This document shows, piece after piece, positions 1 to 7,825 of a stretch of 18,082 nt of DNA. The notes under the pieces were generated by a model that searched no databases, was not told where the DNA came from, and saw only the letters and a list, made by a program, of their open reading frames with translations. This stretch comes from M55B165 sp051744245. GTDB taxonomy: Bacteria > Actinomycetota > Humimicrobiia > Humimicrobiales > Humimicrobiaceae. A program made the position numbers and the translations under genes. The stretch is taken from the NCBI GenBank assembly GCA_051744245.1, contig JBNJCV010000034.1, forward strand, positions 1 to 18,082. The letters are read 5' to 3'. Every line of letters starts with the position of its first letter. Position 1 is the first letter of the stretch.

Positions 1-73
1 TTAAAGGTATAATTAGGGTTGGATGATTAATATCTGGTGGACTGGAACCATTATTTTTTAATTATTTTTAATC

Positions 74-82
74 TGTTATAAT
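74..82 (+). promoter_or_regulatory. Extended -10 promoter for the murA operon
   Basis: The sequence TGTTATAAT is a perfect extended -10 (TGn plus TATAAT at 77-82). No good -35 is visible at the right distance, which is usual for extended -10 promoters. Transcription would start near 89, giving a 5' leader of about 20-25 nt before murA. No Shine-Dalgarno sequence is visible in that leader. Confidence 0.6.
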
Positions 83-114
83 ATCGATACTTTGTATATT
101 ATCTTATTTTGAGT

Positions 115-1377
115 ATGTCTAAGTTTATTATAAATGGCCGTAATTTATTAACCGGTACAGTTAACATCAGCGGAGCAAAAAATTCTGCATTAAAATTAAT
201 TGCAGCTTCTATACTGGCAGATAGTAAAACTGTTATCAGGAATGTTCCCAGAATAGAAGATGTAAACACAATGGTTGAAGTTTTAAGGGTTTTAGGGGCC
301 AAAGTAAATTTCGCTAAAAAGGATGGCACCCTTACCATAGATCCTTCAACTGTTAATAGCTTTGAAGCCCCTTATGAGCTGGTTAGGAAGATGAGGGCTT
401 CCATTCTGGTGGCAGGTCCCCTGCTTTCAAAATTTGGCTCTGTGAAGGTGGCTATACCCGGGGGATGCAATATAGGGTCTAGGCAGATAGATTTACACCT
501 TAAGGGCTTTGAATTTATGGGAACCTCAAATAGCCTGGAGCACGGCTATGTATTTGCAAAAACTACCGGCAAAAGGTTGAAAGGAGCAGTAATTGACCTT
601 GATTTTCCTTCCAGGGGGGCAACTGAAAATATCATGATGGCTGCCTGTCTTGCTGAGGGGAAGACAGTGATAAATAATGCAGCAAGGGAGCCGGAGACTA
701 TTGACCTTGCTAATTTTTTGGTTTCCATGGGTGCGCATATCGAAGGGGCTGGGAGTGACTGCATTACCATAGAAGGGGTAAAAAAATTAAATGGGACCGA
801 TTATGAAGTTATGCCGGATAGCATTGAAGCCGGCACTTTCATTACTGCTGCTGCCCTTTGTGGAGAAGATGTTAAAGTAGAAGGCGCTGTTTCTAAAAAT
901 TTGGAAATATTTTTGCTAAAATTAAAAGAAATTGGAATAAACCTGGCAGCTGATGGCGGTAGGGCTGTAATTGTTAAGGAAAGGAAGGCTTTAAAGCCGG
1001 TACACATAAGCACATTGCCTTATCCCGGGTTTCCCACGGATCTTCAGCCGATAATTGCGGTTCTTTTGGCAGTTGTTTCTGGAGTGTCTATAATAACTGA
1101 GAATGTTTTTGAAAACCGGTTCATGTATGTGGATGAGCTTAACAGGATGGGGGCAAATATTAAGATTGATGGCCATCATGCCATAATTACTGGTGTGGAC
1201 AAGCTATCCGGCGCGCCGGTGAGCGCTTGCGACCTCCGGGCTGGGGCTGCCATGGTGTTGGCAGGCCTGGTTGCAGAAGGGGTAACTGAGGTTTTAGACA
1301 TACATCATATACAGAGGGGTTATGAAGATTTTGAGAAAAAGCTTAAGACTTTGGGCGCTGACATAGAAAGAAAGTAA
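115..1377 (+). CDS. murA: UDP-N-acetylglucosamine 1-carboxyvinyltransferase MurA
   Basis: This enzyme transfers enolpyruvate from PEP to UDP-GlcNAc, the first committed step of peptidoglycan precursor synthesis in the cytoplasm. The 420-residue length is normal for the family. Visible hallmarks, numbered from the ATG at 115, are the SGAKNSALK motif (Lys22), the loop PGGCNIGSRQID with the catalytic, fosfomycin-reactive Cys118, FPTDLQ near 305-311, and IQRGYEDFEKKL with Arg401 near the C-terminus. A TTG two codons upstream (109) is in frame, but the ATG gives the usual MurA N-terminus (MSKFIINGR). Neither start has a clear ribosome binding site. It is the first gene of the operon, with the LCP gene starting 4 nt after its stop. 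Keeping the catalytic Cys rather than Asp predicts fosfomycin sensitivity of the enzyme itself. Confidence 0.95.
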   Translation: MSKFIINGRNLLTGTVNISGAKNSALKLIAASILADSKTVIRNVPRIEDVNTMVEVLRVLGAKVNFAKKDGTLTIDPSTVNSFEAPYELVRKMRASILVAGPLLSKFGSVKVAIPGGCNIGSRQIDLHLKGFEFMGTSNSLEHGYVFAKTTGKRLKGAVIDLDFPSRGATENIMMAACLAEGKTVINNAAREPETIDLANFLVSMGAHIEGAGSDCITIEGVKKLNGTDYEVMPDSIEAGTFITAAALCGEDVKVEGAVSKNLEIFLLKLKEIGINLAADGGRAVIVKERKALKPVHISTLPYPGFPTDLQPIIAVLLAVVSGVSIITENVFENRFMYVDELNRMGANIKIDGHHAIITGVDKLSGAPVSACDLRAGAAMVLAGLVAEGVTEVLDIHHIQRGYEDFEKKLKTLGADIERK

Positions 1378-1381
1378 ATTT

Positions 1382-3394
1382 ATGGATAAAAAAAGAGACA
1401 AAAAATGGGGATGGAGCAAAATTCCAAAATATGGAAAAGTGCTTATAATAGTTTTTGCTTCATTGGTAGTTTTAGCCGGAGCTGCAGCTGGCTATTTTTT
1501 TTATTACATAAATTCTGTAAATGAAGCCATAAATTCTAAAACCACCTCAAGGATAGAAAGCATTCTGGAGCCTATAGAGTCCTACCAGGACCCGGTAACT
1601 GTTCTTCTTATGGGCAGGGACAGCAGGGATGTAGAAGAAGAAAGGGGAAGGGCTGATTCCATAATGCTGCTTCACATAAACCCGGAAGAAGCAAAGGCAT
1701 CCCTTCTTTCTATTCCCAGGGATACCTTGATAGAAATCCCGGGCTATGGGGAAGATAAAATAAACGCAGCTTATGCTTATGGCGGGGAAGAGCTCATGAT
1801 TAAGACAGTATCAGAATTTCTTGATGCCGACATTAACCATTATGTGACCATAGATTTTAACGGTTTTGTAGAGCTTATTGATGCCCTGGAAGGGGTAGAC
1901 ATTGTAGTAGACAGGCCCCTGGAGGATCCCAAAAGCGGAGCTAATTTTTCACCAGGTGAGCATCACCTGACCGGGGAGCAGGCCCTTGCCTATACCAGGA
2001 GCAGGTCAACAGAGCTGGGAGACATTGGCCGGATACAGAGGCAGCAACAATTATTCAGGGCCCTGGTTGAGCAAAAATTGAATGTAAAATATATGTCTGA
2101 TATCCCTTACTATTTTAATATACTGATAGAAAATACCCGCACTGATTTAAATATACTTACCATAATGAAATATTCCAAAGCAGTGTTATCGTTTAGCACA
2201 GAGAATTTCCAGACAGCTATCATTCCTTCGCACTCGGACTGGATAGAGGATGGCACCATAAGTGTACAAGTGCCTGATGTGGAAGAAGCAAGAATAATGT
2301 GGGACAGGATTCTAAAGGGAGAACCTGCTTCCAAGTATAATGCTATCTATACCGAGATAAGCAATTCCCCTGATTCAATGTCTGCAAATATAACTTATGA
2401 TTTCACAATTAAGGTTAAAAATACCGGGGCTTTGCCCTGGAAAAGAAATTCAGGTAATGGATTCTTTGTAGGCTACCATTGGATAGATTTTGAGAATAAG
2501 AAAATGGTTGTGTTTGACGGGGATAGGAGTTTTTTGCCTAGGGATGAAGTTGCCCCTGGGGAAGAGGTAACTTTTGATCTTGAGGTTACTGCACCTTCGC
2601 AGCCTGGTAAATATATATTGCAGATAGAGATGGTTCATGAAAAAGTTACCTGGTTTTCTTATCAGGGGGTTCCACCGTATGAGAAATTCATATCTGTAGA
2701 TGTTGATTACTCGGCTCGATATGATGATTCCGGAAAGACTCCATTGTATATGAAGCCTGATGCCAAGTACCCTATTGACATATGGGTAAAAAATACAGGG
2801 GCAATTGATTGGGAAAATGAAGAAGATTATGAAATTAATTTAGGCTACCACTGGATAGACAGGGATACCAGGGAGCCAGTGCTATGGGATAATGGCAGGA
2901 GAGTCCATATAGAGCATATGGAACCCGGAGAAGAGGCTGTTTTTAATTTGATGGTGATTTCCCCTAAAGAGCCTGGAAGGTATATACTCCAGTATGACCT
3001 AGTCCATGAAAGGGTTATATGGTTTTCAGCAGCAGGGGTAACCCCACTGGAAGTAAATGTAGACGTAGGGGAAACGGTGGACAAGAAAGTTACTACTGAT
3101 ACCCATATAGTGGTTGAAAACGGAAATGGCATTCCCGGAGTTGCCGGTAGGATGAAAAAATATTTGCAAGTTTACGGGTTTAAGGTTGTTGACCTAGCTA
3201 ATGCTGATAGTTTTAATTATGAAAAAACTGTTATATATTATAAAGAGGATACTAAAGCTAAGGCAGACCAGCTGGCAATACTGTTTGAAAGCTATGAGTT
3301 AAAGAAGCTGGAGGAAGAAAAATTTGAAGAAAGATTTAGCGGAGCTGATATTGGAGTAGTGGTTGGGAATGATTATTTAGAAAATATAGAGTAA
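1382..3394 (+). CDS. LCP family glycopolymer transferase with two Ig-like domains and LytR_C tail
   Basis: The protein has 670 residues: a basic cytoplasmic N-terminus, one TM segment (about 19-42), an LCP catalytic domain (about 72-232), two Ig-like beta domains, and a LytR_C-like domain (about 574-665). LCP hallmarks are VLLMGRDSR at 74-82, SIPRD at 110-114, INAAYAYGG at 127-135, YTRSR at 204-208 and IGRIQRQQQ at 215-223. The Ig-like units (about 333-440 and 458-562) are clear repeats: both hold VKNTGA, GYHWID, PGEE, PGKY/PGRYILQ and VHE-V-WFS. LCP enzymes move lipid-linked wall glycopolymers onto peptidoglycan outside the membrane. The next two genes make and initiate a glycan, which fits this role. 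The Ig-like insert between LCP and LytR_C is unusual and may bind wall or protein partners (inference). The start follows the murA stop by 4 nt with no clear SD. Confidence 0.88.
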   Translation: MDKKRDKKWGWSKIPKYGKVLIIVFASLVVLAGAAAGYFFYYINSVNEAINSKTTSRIESILEPIESYQDPVTVLLMGRDSRDVEEERGRADSIMLLHINPEEAKASLLSIPRDTLIEIPGYGEDKINAAYAYGGEELMIKTVSEFLDADINHYVTIDFNGFVELIDALEGVDIVVDRPLEDPKSGANFSPGEHHLTGEQALAYTRSRSTELGDIGRIQRQQQLFRALVEQKLNVKYMSDIPYYFNILIENTRTDLNILTIMKYSKAVLSFSTENFQTAIIPSHSDWIEDGTISVQVPDVEEARIMWDRILKGEPASKYNAIYTEISNSPDSMSANITYDFTIKVKNTGALPWKRNSGNGFFVGYHWIDFENKKMVVFDGDRSFLPRDEVAPGEEVTFDLEVTAPSQPGKYILQIEMVHEKVTWFSYQGVPPYEKFISVDVDYSARYDDSGKTPLYMKPDAKYPIDIWVKNTGAIDWENEEDYEINLGYHWIDRDTREPVLWDNGRRVHIEHMEPGEEAVFNLMVISPKEPGRYILQYDLVHERVIWFSAAGVTPLEVNVDVGETVDKKVTTDTHIVVENGNGIPGVAGRMKKYLQVYGFKVVDLANADSFNYEKTVIYYKEDTKAKADQLAILFESYELKKLEEEKFEERFSGADIGVVVGNDYLENIE

Positions 3395-3400
3395 TGTTTT

Positions 3401-5269
3401 ATGGATGTATCTAAGATAAAAAATACAATAATACAAGTTTTATTTGATATCCTTATCTTCTTTTCTGCATTCGTGCTTTCTTTTTATTTAAGGGGTCAGA
3501 TTTCTTTAGCGGGCCTGGCCAGCCTTCCGCCGCAATATTCAAATTATATAATTGAATACACTGTGATTATAATTGCGGTAAAGCTGGTAATTTTTGCTGT
3601 TTTCAGGATGTATAGGAAGATCTGGAAATATGCAAGCTTTAGGGAGTTTATATCCATAGTGGAAGCCCTGGCCTTAAGCGCTGCAATCATGGTTTTCATA
3701 TTTTATATCATTGAAGCGCCATATTTTCCTAAAAGTATACTTATTATAGATTTTCTGCTCACCCTTATAATGATAGTGGGATCCAGGTATTCTGCCAGGC
3801 TGTTTAATGAGCTTAAATTTGGAAGCATTTATACCAGGAAGAAAAGGGCTTTAATTATTGGGGCTGGTGATGCTGGGGAAATGATTGCCAGGGAAATGAT
3901 AAGGCAGAAAAACAGCGAGTATAAGCCGGTTGGCTTTTTGGATGATGATAGGGCAAAAATTGGCCAGCAGTTGCATGGCATTAAGGTGTTTGGTAAGACT
4001 TCCGATATAAAGAAGTTTATAAAAAAGCTATCAATCGACGAGGTAATTATAGCCATGCCTTCAGCCAGTGGCGAGGTAAGGAAACAGATTGCCTTTAATG
4101 CCAGCGAGGAAGGTGTTTTGTGTAAAACACTGCCCAGCCTTTATGAGATTATAGACGGCAAAGCCCATCTTTACCAGGTAAGGGATATCCAGATTGAAGA
4201 CATACTGGGGAGGAAGCCGGTAAAGCTGGATTATTCTAAAATATTTTCAGAGCTTGAAGGAAAGTCTATCCTGGTAACCGGAGCTGGAGGCTCTATTGGC
4301 TCTGAGATTTGCCGGCAGATTATAAGGTTTAAGCCTTCCAAGCTTATACTTGTGGACCATTCAGAGAACAGCGTGTTCTTAATAGAGCAGGAACTGGTAA
4401 GGGAACATAGCTATACCTCGGCCATACCGGTGGTTACTGATATAAGGGATAAGTTTAGCATTAGAGGTGTTTTTAAGAAGTATAAGCCTGAGATTGTTTT
4501 CCATGCTGCTGCTTACAAGCATGTACCGTTGATGCAGCTTAACCCGGAGGCAGCTCTGCAAAACAATTTTATAGGCACCAAATCACTAGCCAAGCTTGCA
4601 GCCAGCTACAGGGTTAAGAAGTTTGTAATGCTTTCTACAGATAAGGCTGTCAATCCTAATAGCATAATGGGGATTTCGAAAGCCCTTTCTGAAAAATACC
4701 TGCAGTCTATGGCAAAGGAAAGGGATACCGAATTTATAATAGTAAGGTTTGGAAATGTCCTGGGTAGCCAGGGAAGCGTGGTTCCTATATTTAAAGAACA
4801 AATAGAAAGAGGCGGACCGGTTATGGTTACCCATCCCAAGATGAAGAGATTCTTTATGACCATAACAGAAGCCTCCCAGCTGGTAATCCAGGCAAGCGTT
4901 ATAGGTAAGGGTGGAGATATTTTTGTTCTGGATATGGGTAAGCCTATAAATATCTTAGAACTTGCAAAGAACATGATAAGGCTTTACGGGCTTGCGCCCG
5001 AAAAGGACATAAACATAAGGTATCTGGGGGTAAGAAGGGGTGAAAAACTAAATGAGGAGCTGGTAGCGAAGCATGAAAAGCTCCAGCCTACAGATTTTTC
5101 CTCTATATTTAAGGCAAAAAACAATGGGAAAGTTAACAAAGAAGAAATTATAAATTTGCTTTTTAACATAGAAAAAGAAATACAAATTTACGATTATAAA
5201 AATTTATTTACAGATTTAAAGAAGGCAATACCTAGTTTTGACCCTGAGAAGATGTGGTCAAAACAATAA
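3401..5269 (+). CDS. Membrane-bound nucleotide-sugar 4,6-dehydratase (CapD/WbpM/PglF type)
   Basis: The protein has 622 residues, normal for the long membrane form. About four TM segments fill residues 10-130, followed by a first Rossmann domain (GAGDAGE at 154-160) and a catalytic SDR domain (GAGGSIG at 294-300). Catalytic elements are STDK at 412-415 and the SIMGISK segment, where Met423 sits in place of the usual SDR Tyr and is followed by Lys427. This SMK form is established for WbpM-like enzymes, so it does not indicate loss of function. The expected reaction is UDP-GlcNAc (or a related UDP-HexNAc) to the 4-keto-6-deoxy sugar, feeding a capsule, wall glycan or glycoprotein glycan. It sits 6 nt after the LCP gene and 7 nt before the sugar transferase. 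No aminotransferase or acetyltransferase of a bacillosamine-type route lies in the window, so the final sugar is unknown. Confidence 0.92.
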   Translation: MDVSKIKNTIIQVLFDILIFFSAFVLSFYLRGQISLAGLASLPPQYSNYIIEYTVIIIAVKLVIFAVFRMYRKIWKYASFREFISIVEALALSAAIMVFIFYIIEAPYFPKSILIIDFLLTLIMIVGSRYSARLFNELKFGSIYTRKKRALIIGAGDAGEMIAREMIRQKNSEYKPVGFLDDDRAKIGQQLHGIKVFGKTSDIKKFIKKLSIDEVIIAMPSASGEVRKQIAFNASEEGVLCKTLPSLYEIIDGKAHLYQVRDIQIEDILGRKPVKLDYSKIFSELEGKSILVTGAGGSIGSEICRQIIRFKPSKLILVDHSENSVFLIEQELVREHSYTSAIPVVTDIRDKFSIRGVFKKYKPEIVFHAAAYKHVPLMQLNPEAALQNNFIGTKSLAKLAASYRVKKFVMLSTDKAVNPNSIMGISKALSEKYLQSMAKERDTEFIIVRFGNVLGSQGSVVPIFKEQIERGGPVMVTHPKMKRFFMTITEASQLVIQASVIGKGGDIFVLDMGKPINILELAKNMIRLYGLAPEKDINIRYLGVRRGEKLNEELVAKHEKLQPTDFSSIFKAKNNGKVNKEEIINLLFNIEKEIQIYDYKNLFTDLKKAIPSFDPEKMWSKQ

Positions 5270-5276
5270 ATTTCCC

Positions 5277-5855
5277 ATGTTTTATTATTTTATTAAAAGG
5301 CTTTCAGACATAGTGCTTGCGCTTGTTTTTTTAATTTTATTCATACCTCTATGGATAATAATTCCCATAATGATAAAGCTGGATTCACCCGGCCGGGTAA
5401 TCTTTACCCAGAAAAGGGTGGGAGCAGGCAGCAGCTATTTTACTATCTACAAGTTCAGGACCATGAAGGAGGGAACTCCTGATATTCCTACTGATAAGGT
5501 GTCCGAGCAGGACAAGGATAAATATAAAACCGGGGTGGGAACTTTTTTGAGGAAACTGAGCCTGGATGAGATACCTCAGCTAGTAAATATCTTGAAAGGA
5601 GACATGAGTTTCGTGGGGCCAAGGCCGGCGTTGTACAACCAGCCATTGCTTATAAGGCTTAGAAAAGAGAAAGGCGCAGATAAGGTAAGGCCTGGAGTAA
5701 CCGGCCTTGCCCAGATAAGCGGTAGGGACAGCTTGTCAATTCCAAAAAAAGTAGAGTATGATAGCGTATATTCAAGACAAGCTTCAATTATTCTAGACAT
5801 TAAAATTTTTTTGGTTACAATTAAAGCAGTTTTAACTGGCAAGGGAGCCAAATAA
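5277..5855 (+). CDS. Initiating sugar-phosphate transferase (monotopic PGT, PglC/WcaJ-C like)
   Basis: The 192-residue protein is the size of a minimal PglC-type enzyme. It has an N-terminal hydrophobic re-entrant helix (about 12-36), then SPGRVIFTQKRVG, YKFRTM at 58-63, the catalytic dyad in LSLDEIPQL (Asp97-Glu98), VGPRPAL at 113-119, and RPGVTGLAQISGRD at 138-151. It transfers a sugar phosphate from a UDP-sugar to undecaprenyl phosphate at the inner face of the membrane, starting glycan assembly. The substrate is plausibly the product of the dehydratase just upstream, directly or after modification. I chose the ATG at 5277 because it starts the typical FIKRLSDI N-terminus; the in-frame TTG at 5238 would overlap the upstream gene and add an unrelated extension. 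The gap after the upstream stop is 7 nt and no SD is seen. Confidence 0.92.
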   Translation: MFYYFIKRLSDIVLALVFLILFIPLWIIIPIMIKLDSPGRVIFTQKRVGAGSSYFTIYKFRTMKEGTPDIPTDKVSEQDKDKYKTGVGTFLRKLSLDEIPQLVNILKGDMSFVGPRPALYNQPLLIRLRKEKGADKVRPGVTGLAQISGRDSLSIPKKVEYDSVYSRQASIILDIKIFLVTIKAVLTGKGAK

Positions 5856-5874
5856 TTTAGAGAAAGAGGGTAAA

Positions 5875-6930
5875 TTGAAAAAATTAAGAGTTTTTGCAAT
5901 TATTGCTTCTGTTTTGTTTGTGGTCTGGCTGGCATTTCCTGCTACTTTATTTGCTGATTCAAGGGCAGATGTTGAAGCCTTTGTTACCAGGTTTTACAGA
6001 CAAACCCTGGACAGGGAGCCTGATGCACCTGGACTTGAAGGGTGGGTTGGCCAGCTTCTTTCCGGCAACCTGTCGGGGGCAGATGTGGCAGAGCGCTTTA
6101 TATTCAGCCAGGAGTTTGAGGCAAAATCAACCTCTGATGAGCAGTTTTTAGAGGTAATGTATAGGGCATTCTTTGACCGGCCGCCGGACCCGGATGGATA
6201 TGCAGGATGGCTGTCTGTGCTGCAGGGCGGCAGAAGCAGAAGATATGTGTTGTCGGGATTTGTAAATTCAGTTGAGTTTGCTAATCTTTGTGCAAACTAC
6301 GGCATTGAATCCGGATCTATTAGTGGAGAAGACAGGGGAAGCAGCAGCGAAGCGCAGGCCCGTGGCCCAAGGACTTTAGCTGCAAGTGGAAACATTACTG
6401 TGGTATGCATGGGTGATTCCCTTATAGTAAAATCTGACTGGGTCCCTAAGCTTGCCGGTTATCTTAGGTCCAATTATCCCCAGGCTAATTTTAATGTTAT
6501 AGCCAGTGCGGTAAACGGGGAGACTGCTGGGGGCGGATATAACAGGTTTGACTCGACAGTGGCAGTGCAAAACCCTGATATTATTGTTATTGCTTACGGA
6601 ACAAATGATGCAGGAAACGGGCTTAGCACTTATGAAAAATATTTAGAAAGATTGGTTAAAAAAGCCTTATCTACAGGGGCAATAGTGTTTGTCCAGAATT
6701 TTGGCCCCTTGGATACAAAAGTTTTTCCCACCAAGTCTGATTACATGGAATATGTTTCTGAAGCAGCTGAAGTTGCATCAGAATATGGGGTTCAGCTGAT
6801 AGATGTCCACGGACCTTTAAATGCTAACAGGAGCGCTAACCTTCTAGATTGGTGCCATTATTCTTCCCAGGGTGCAACTGTGGTTGCACAGACTGTATAC
6901 GGGCACCTGTCAGCAGTACTTGTTAAATAG
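5875..6930 (+). CDS. Exported DUF4214 + SGNH/GDSL hydrolase
   Basis: The protein has 351 residues. A signal peptide (about 1-27, ending near TLFADS) is followed by a DUF4214-type module (about 34-137) made of two similar units: REPD..GL..W...L and the matching PPDPDGYAGW...L, each ending in a F..S.EF pattern. A Ser/Gly linker (about 148-172) leads to an SGNH hydrolase domain (about 174-351) with GDSL at 180-183 (nucleophile Ser181 or Ser182 by my count), a block II Gly near NGET, GTND at 242-245, and DWCH (Asp325, His328). All four SGNH blocks are present, so it is probably an active esterase or acyl hydrolase. Its place at the end of the wall-glycan operon suggests it deacylates a surface polymer (inference). 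It starts at TTG with an AGAGGG ribosome site 4 nt upstream. A paralogous DUF4214 module lies at 9325. Confidence 0.85.
   Translation: MKKLRVFAIIASVLFVVWLAFPATLFADSRADVEAFVTRFYRQTLDREPDAPGLEGWVGQLLSGNLSGADVAERFIFSQEFEAKSTSDEQFLEVMYRAFFDRPPDPDGYAGWLSVLQGGRSRRYVLSGFVNSVEFANLCANYGIESGSISGEDRGSSSEAQARGPRTLAASGNITVVCMGDSLIVKSDWVPKLAGYLRSNYPQANFNVIASAVNGETAGGGYNRFDSTVAVQNPDIIVIAYGTNDAGNGLSTYEKYLERLVKKALSTGAIVFVQNFGPLDTKVFPTKSDYMEYVSEAAEVASEYGVQLIDVHGPLNANRSANLLDWCHYSSQGATVVAQTVYGHLSAVLVK
6079..6122 (+). repeat. 44-nt segment shared with the other DUF4214 gene (copy 1)
   Basis: This stretch matches 9532-9575 with only two mismatches (at 6104 and 6114), including 25 identical bases in a row. It encodes the ADVAERFI-SQEFEA motif of the DUF4214 module in both genes. 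The similarity falls off on both sides, including at synonymous positions. Confidence 0.85.
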
Positions 6931-6933
6931 GGA

Positions 6934-7197
6934 TTAGTTTTCCTTAATTTTCTTTTCATATTCCGGAAAATAGTTGGAAATAACTTTCAGGTTAAAGGAA
7001 GAAAGTATAGATTCCTTTGGCTCCCTTTCAAGCAAGAATTCAAAGGATTTCTTTATAAGTTCTTCTTTGGTGGTTTTTTTACCAGCTAGTTTGCGGTAAT
7101 AATCATCATCCAGGGTAACAGAATAATTTTTAGAACTACTTCCTTCCTGGACTTTAACTGTGAAATGGTTCCCGTTTTTCTTGTGGACTTCTATCAT
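6934..7197 (-). CDS. Small conserved protein of unknown function (87 aa)
   Basis: The product begins MIEVHKKNGNHFTVKVQEG and continues with a YSVTLDDDYYRKL segment and an ending in SFEFLLEREPKESIL followed by VISNYFPEYEKKI. It is soluble and charged, with no TM, signal peptide or cysteines. The pattern resembles a widespread family of small bacterial proteins with no assigned function, which I recall from other genomes and could not check. I placed the start at the ATG at 7197 because a strong AGGGGTGA ribosome site ends 5 nt before it; the in-frame GTG at 7206 lies inside that site. It converges on the SGNH gene, with stop codons 3 nt apart. The zinc-ribbon gene upstream is separated from it by a strong hairpin. 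Confidence 0.7.
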   Translation of the reverse strand: MIEVHKKNGNHFTVKVQEGSSSKNYSVTLDDDYYRKLAGKKTTKEELIKKSFEFLLEREPKESILSSFNLKVISNYFPEYEKKIKEN

Positions 7198-7253
7198 AGC
7201 AATCACCCCTATATTTATTCTTTTTTAATTTAACCACTATCTTGCCGGTGTGT

Positions 7254-7290
7254 TGAAAGCCCTGGTGTTAGGTAACTTCCAGGGCTTTCA
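7254..7290. terminator. 12-bp perfect hairpin between the zinc-ribbon and small-protein genes
   Basis: The arms TGAAAGCCCTGG (7254-7265) and CCAGGGCTTTCA (7279-7290) are perfect complements around a 13-nt loop. The hairpin begins 9 nt after the stop of the leftward zinc-ribbon gene, where a terminator would lie. It has no U-run on either strand, so it may be a weak terminator, a Rho-associated or RNA-stabilising stem, or an attenuator for the next gene. Confidence 0.5.
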
Positions 7291-7299
7291 TTGTTAATA

Positions 7300-7503
7300 T
7301 CAATTAAATGAGCAGGTTCCAGTAGCACAGGAACTGCTGGACCCATTATCTTTTTTAATTGAACAGCCTATAGAGGAAAAATCTTTCTTTATATTTTTGC
7401 TGCCACAGTTCTTGCAGGTTAGTTTGTCTTTTTCCCCTCCTGTTCCCATGTATAAGTCAAATTTTTCACCGCATTCTCCGCAAATATAACTATATATTGC
7501 CAA
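7300..7503 (-). CDS. FmdB-like zinc ribbon protein
   Basis: The 67-residue protein starts MAIYSYICGECGEKFDLYMG, the typical FmdB-family opening, and has two Cys pairs (Cys8/Cys11 and Cys30/Cys33) that would bind one zinc. A Ser- and Cys-rich tail (Cys47, Cys59, Cys64) is common in the family. The family is named after a putative regulator near formamidase genes; its molecular role is not established. I chose the TTG at 7503 because GGAGGTGA lies 5 nt before it and the protein then begins at the conserved MxxY. Longer in-frame starts (to 7533) lie upstream of that ribosome site. The start is 1 nt after the ArsR stop, and its ribosome site is inside the end of that gene, so the two are translationally coupled. 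Confidence 0.82.
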   Translation of the reverse strand: MAIYSYICGECGEKFDLYMGTGGEKDKLTCKNCGSKNIKKDFSSIGCSIKKDNGSSSSCATGTCSFN

Positions 7504-7504
7504 T

Positions 7505-7786
7505 CTATTCACCTCCATTATCATAATTTTCAAGAACTGCGAATATATTTTTTACAAATTCAGGATTTATTAAAAAGTAGCACTTCCTGTTACCCTGCTT
7601 TTCATAATCTACAATGCCGTTAAGCCTTAGCAGATTAAGGTGTTGCGATATATTGGGCTGCCTTATTTCCAGTATTTCCTCAATAGCATTTACACACTTT
7701 TTATCTTTATATAGTTCTTTTAATATAAGCAGCCTGGTAGGATGGGCCAGTGCTTTAAGCAGCTGTGCCGACCTTTCAATATCCAT
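7505..7786 (-). CDS. ArsR/SmtB-family winged-helix repressor
   Basis: The protein has 93 residues with the family signature: ALAHPTRLLILKEL at 12-25, a recognition helix around QPNISQHLNLLRLNGIV (43-59), and a wing GNRKCYFLI (65-73). The usual metal site of this family (CVC in helix 3) appears as CVN here (Cys31 kept, second Cys replaced by Asn), and a second Cys (Cys69) sits in the wing. A thiol or persulfide signal, or an altered metal site, is therefore possible (inference). A GGAG ribosome site precedes the ATG by 7 nt. The promoter upstream carries a 24-bp palindrome, which suggests self-repression. It leads a small operon with the FmdB-like gene. Confidence 0.9.
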   Translation of the reverse strand: MDIERSAQLLKALAHPTRLLILKELYKDKKCVNAIEEILEIRQPNISQHLNLLRLNGIVDYEKQGNRKCYFLINPEFVKNIFAVLENYDNGGE

Positions 7787-7801
7787 TTTAAATCTCCATT
7801 T

Positions 7802-7825
7802 TTATATTCGCATATTTGAATATAA
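7802..7825. promoter_or_regulatory. Palindromic operator candidate of the ArsR-type repressor
   Basis: TTATATTC (7802-7809) and GAATATAA (7818-7825) form a perfect 8-bp inverted repeat with an 8-nt spacer. The repeat lies between the -10 element (7825-7833, minus strand) and the ribosome site, covering the expected transcription start. Size and place fit operators of ArsR-family repressors. Confidence 0.6.

Noticed and set aside
8..13. A second TATAAT near the left edge
   Set aside because: It lies about 100 nt before murA with no visible -35 in the window, and the extended -10 at 74-82 is a better fit.
35..50. TGGT...ACCA stem followed by T-rich DNA as a terminator of an upstream gene
   Set aside because: Only a 4-bp stem with an 8-nt loop; no upstream gene is visible to support it.
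4606..4974. 122-codon minus-strand open frame inside the 4,6-dehydratase gene
   Set aside because: It is antisense to a strongly conserved catalytic region, has no family signature, and is a shadow of the real gene.
3401..5269. Dehydratase thought to be inactive because the SDR Tyr is Met
   Set aside because: The Ser-Met-Lys arrangement is the established form for WbpM-like enzymes.
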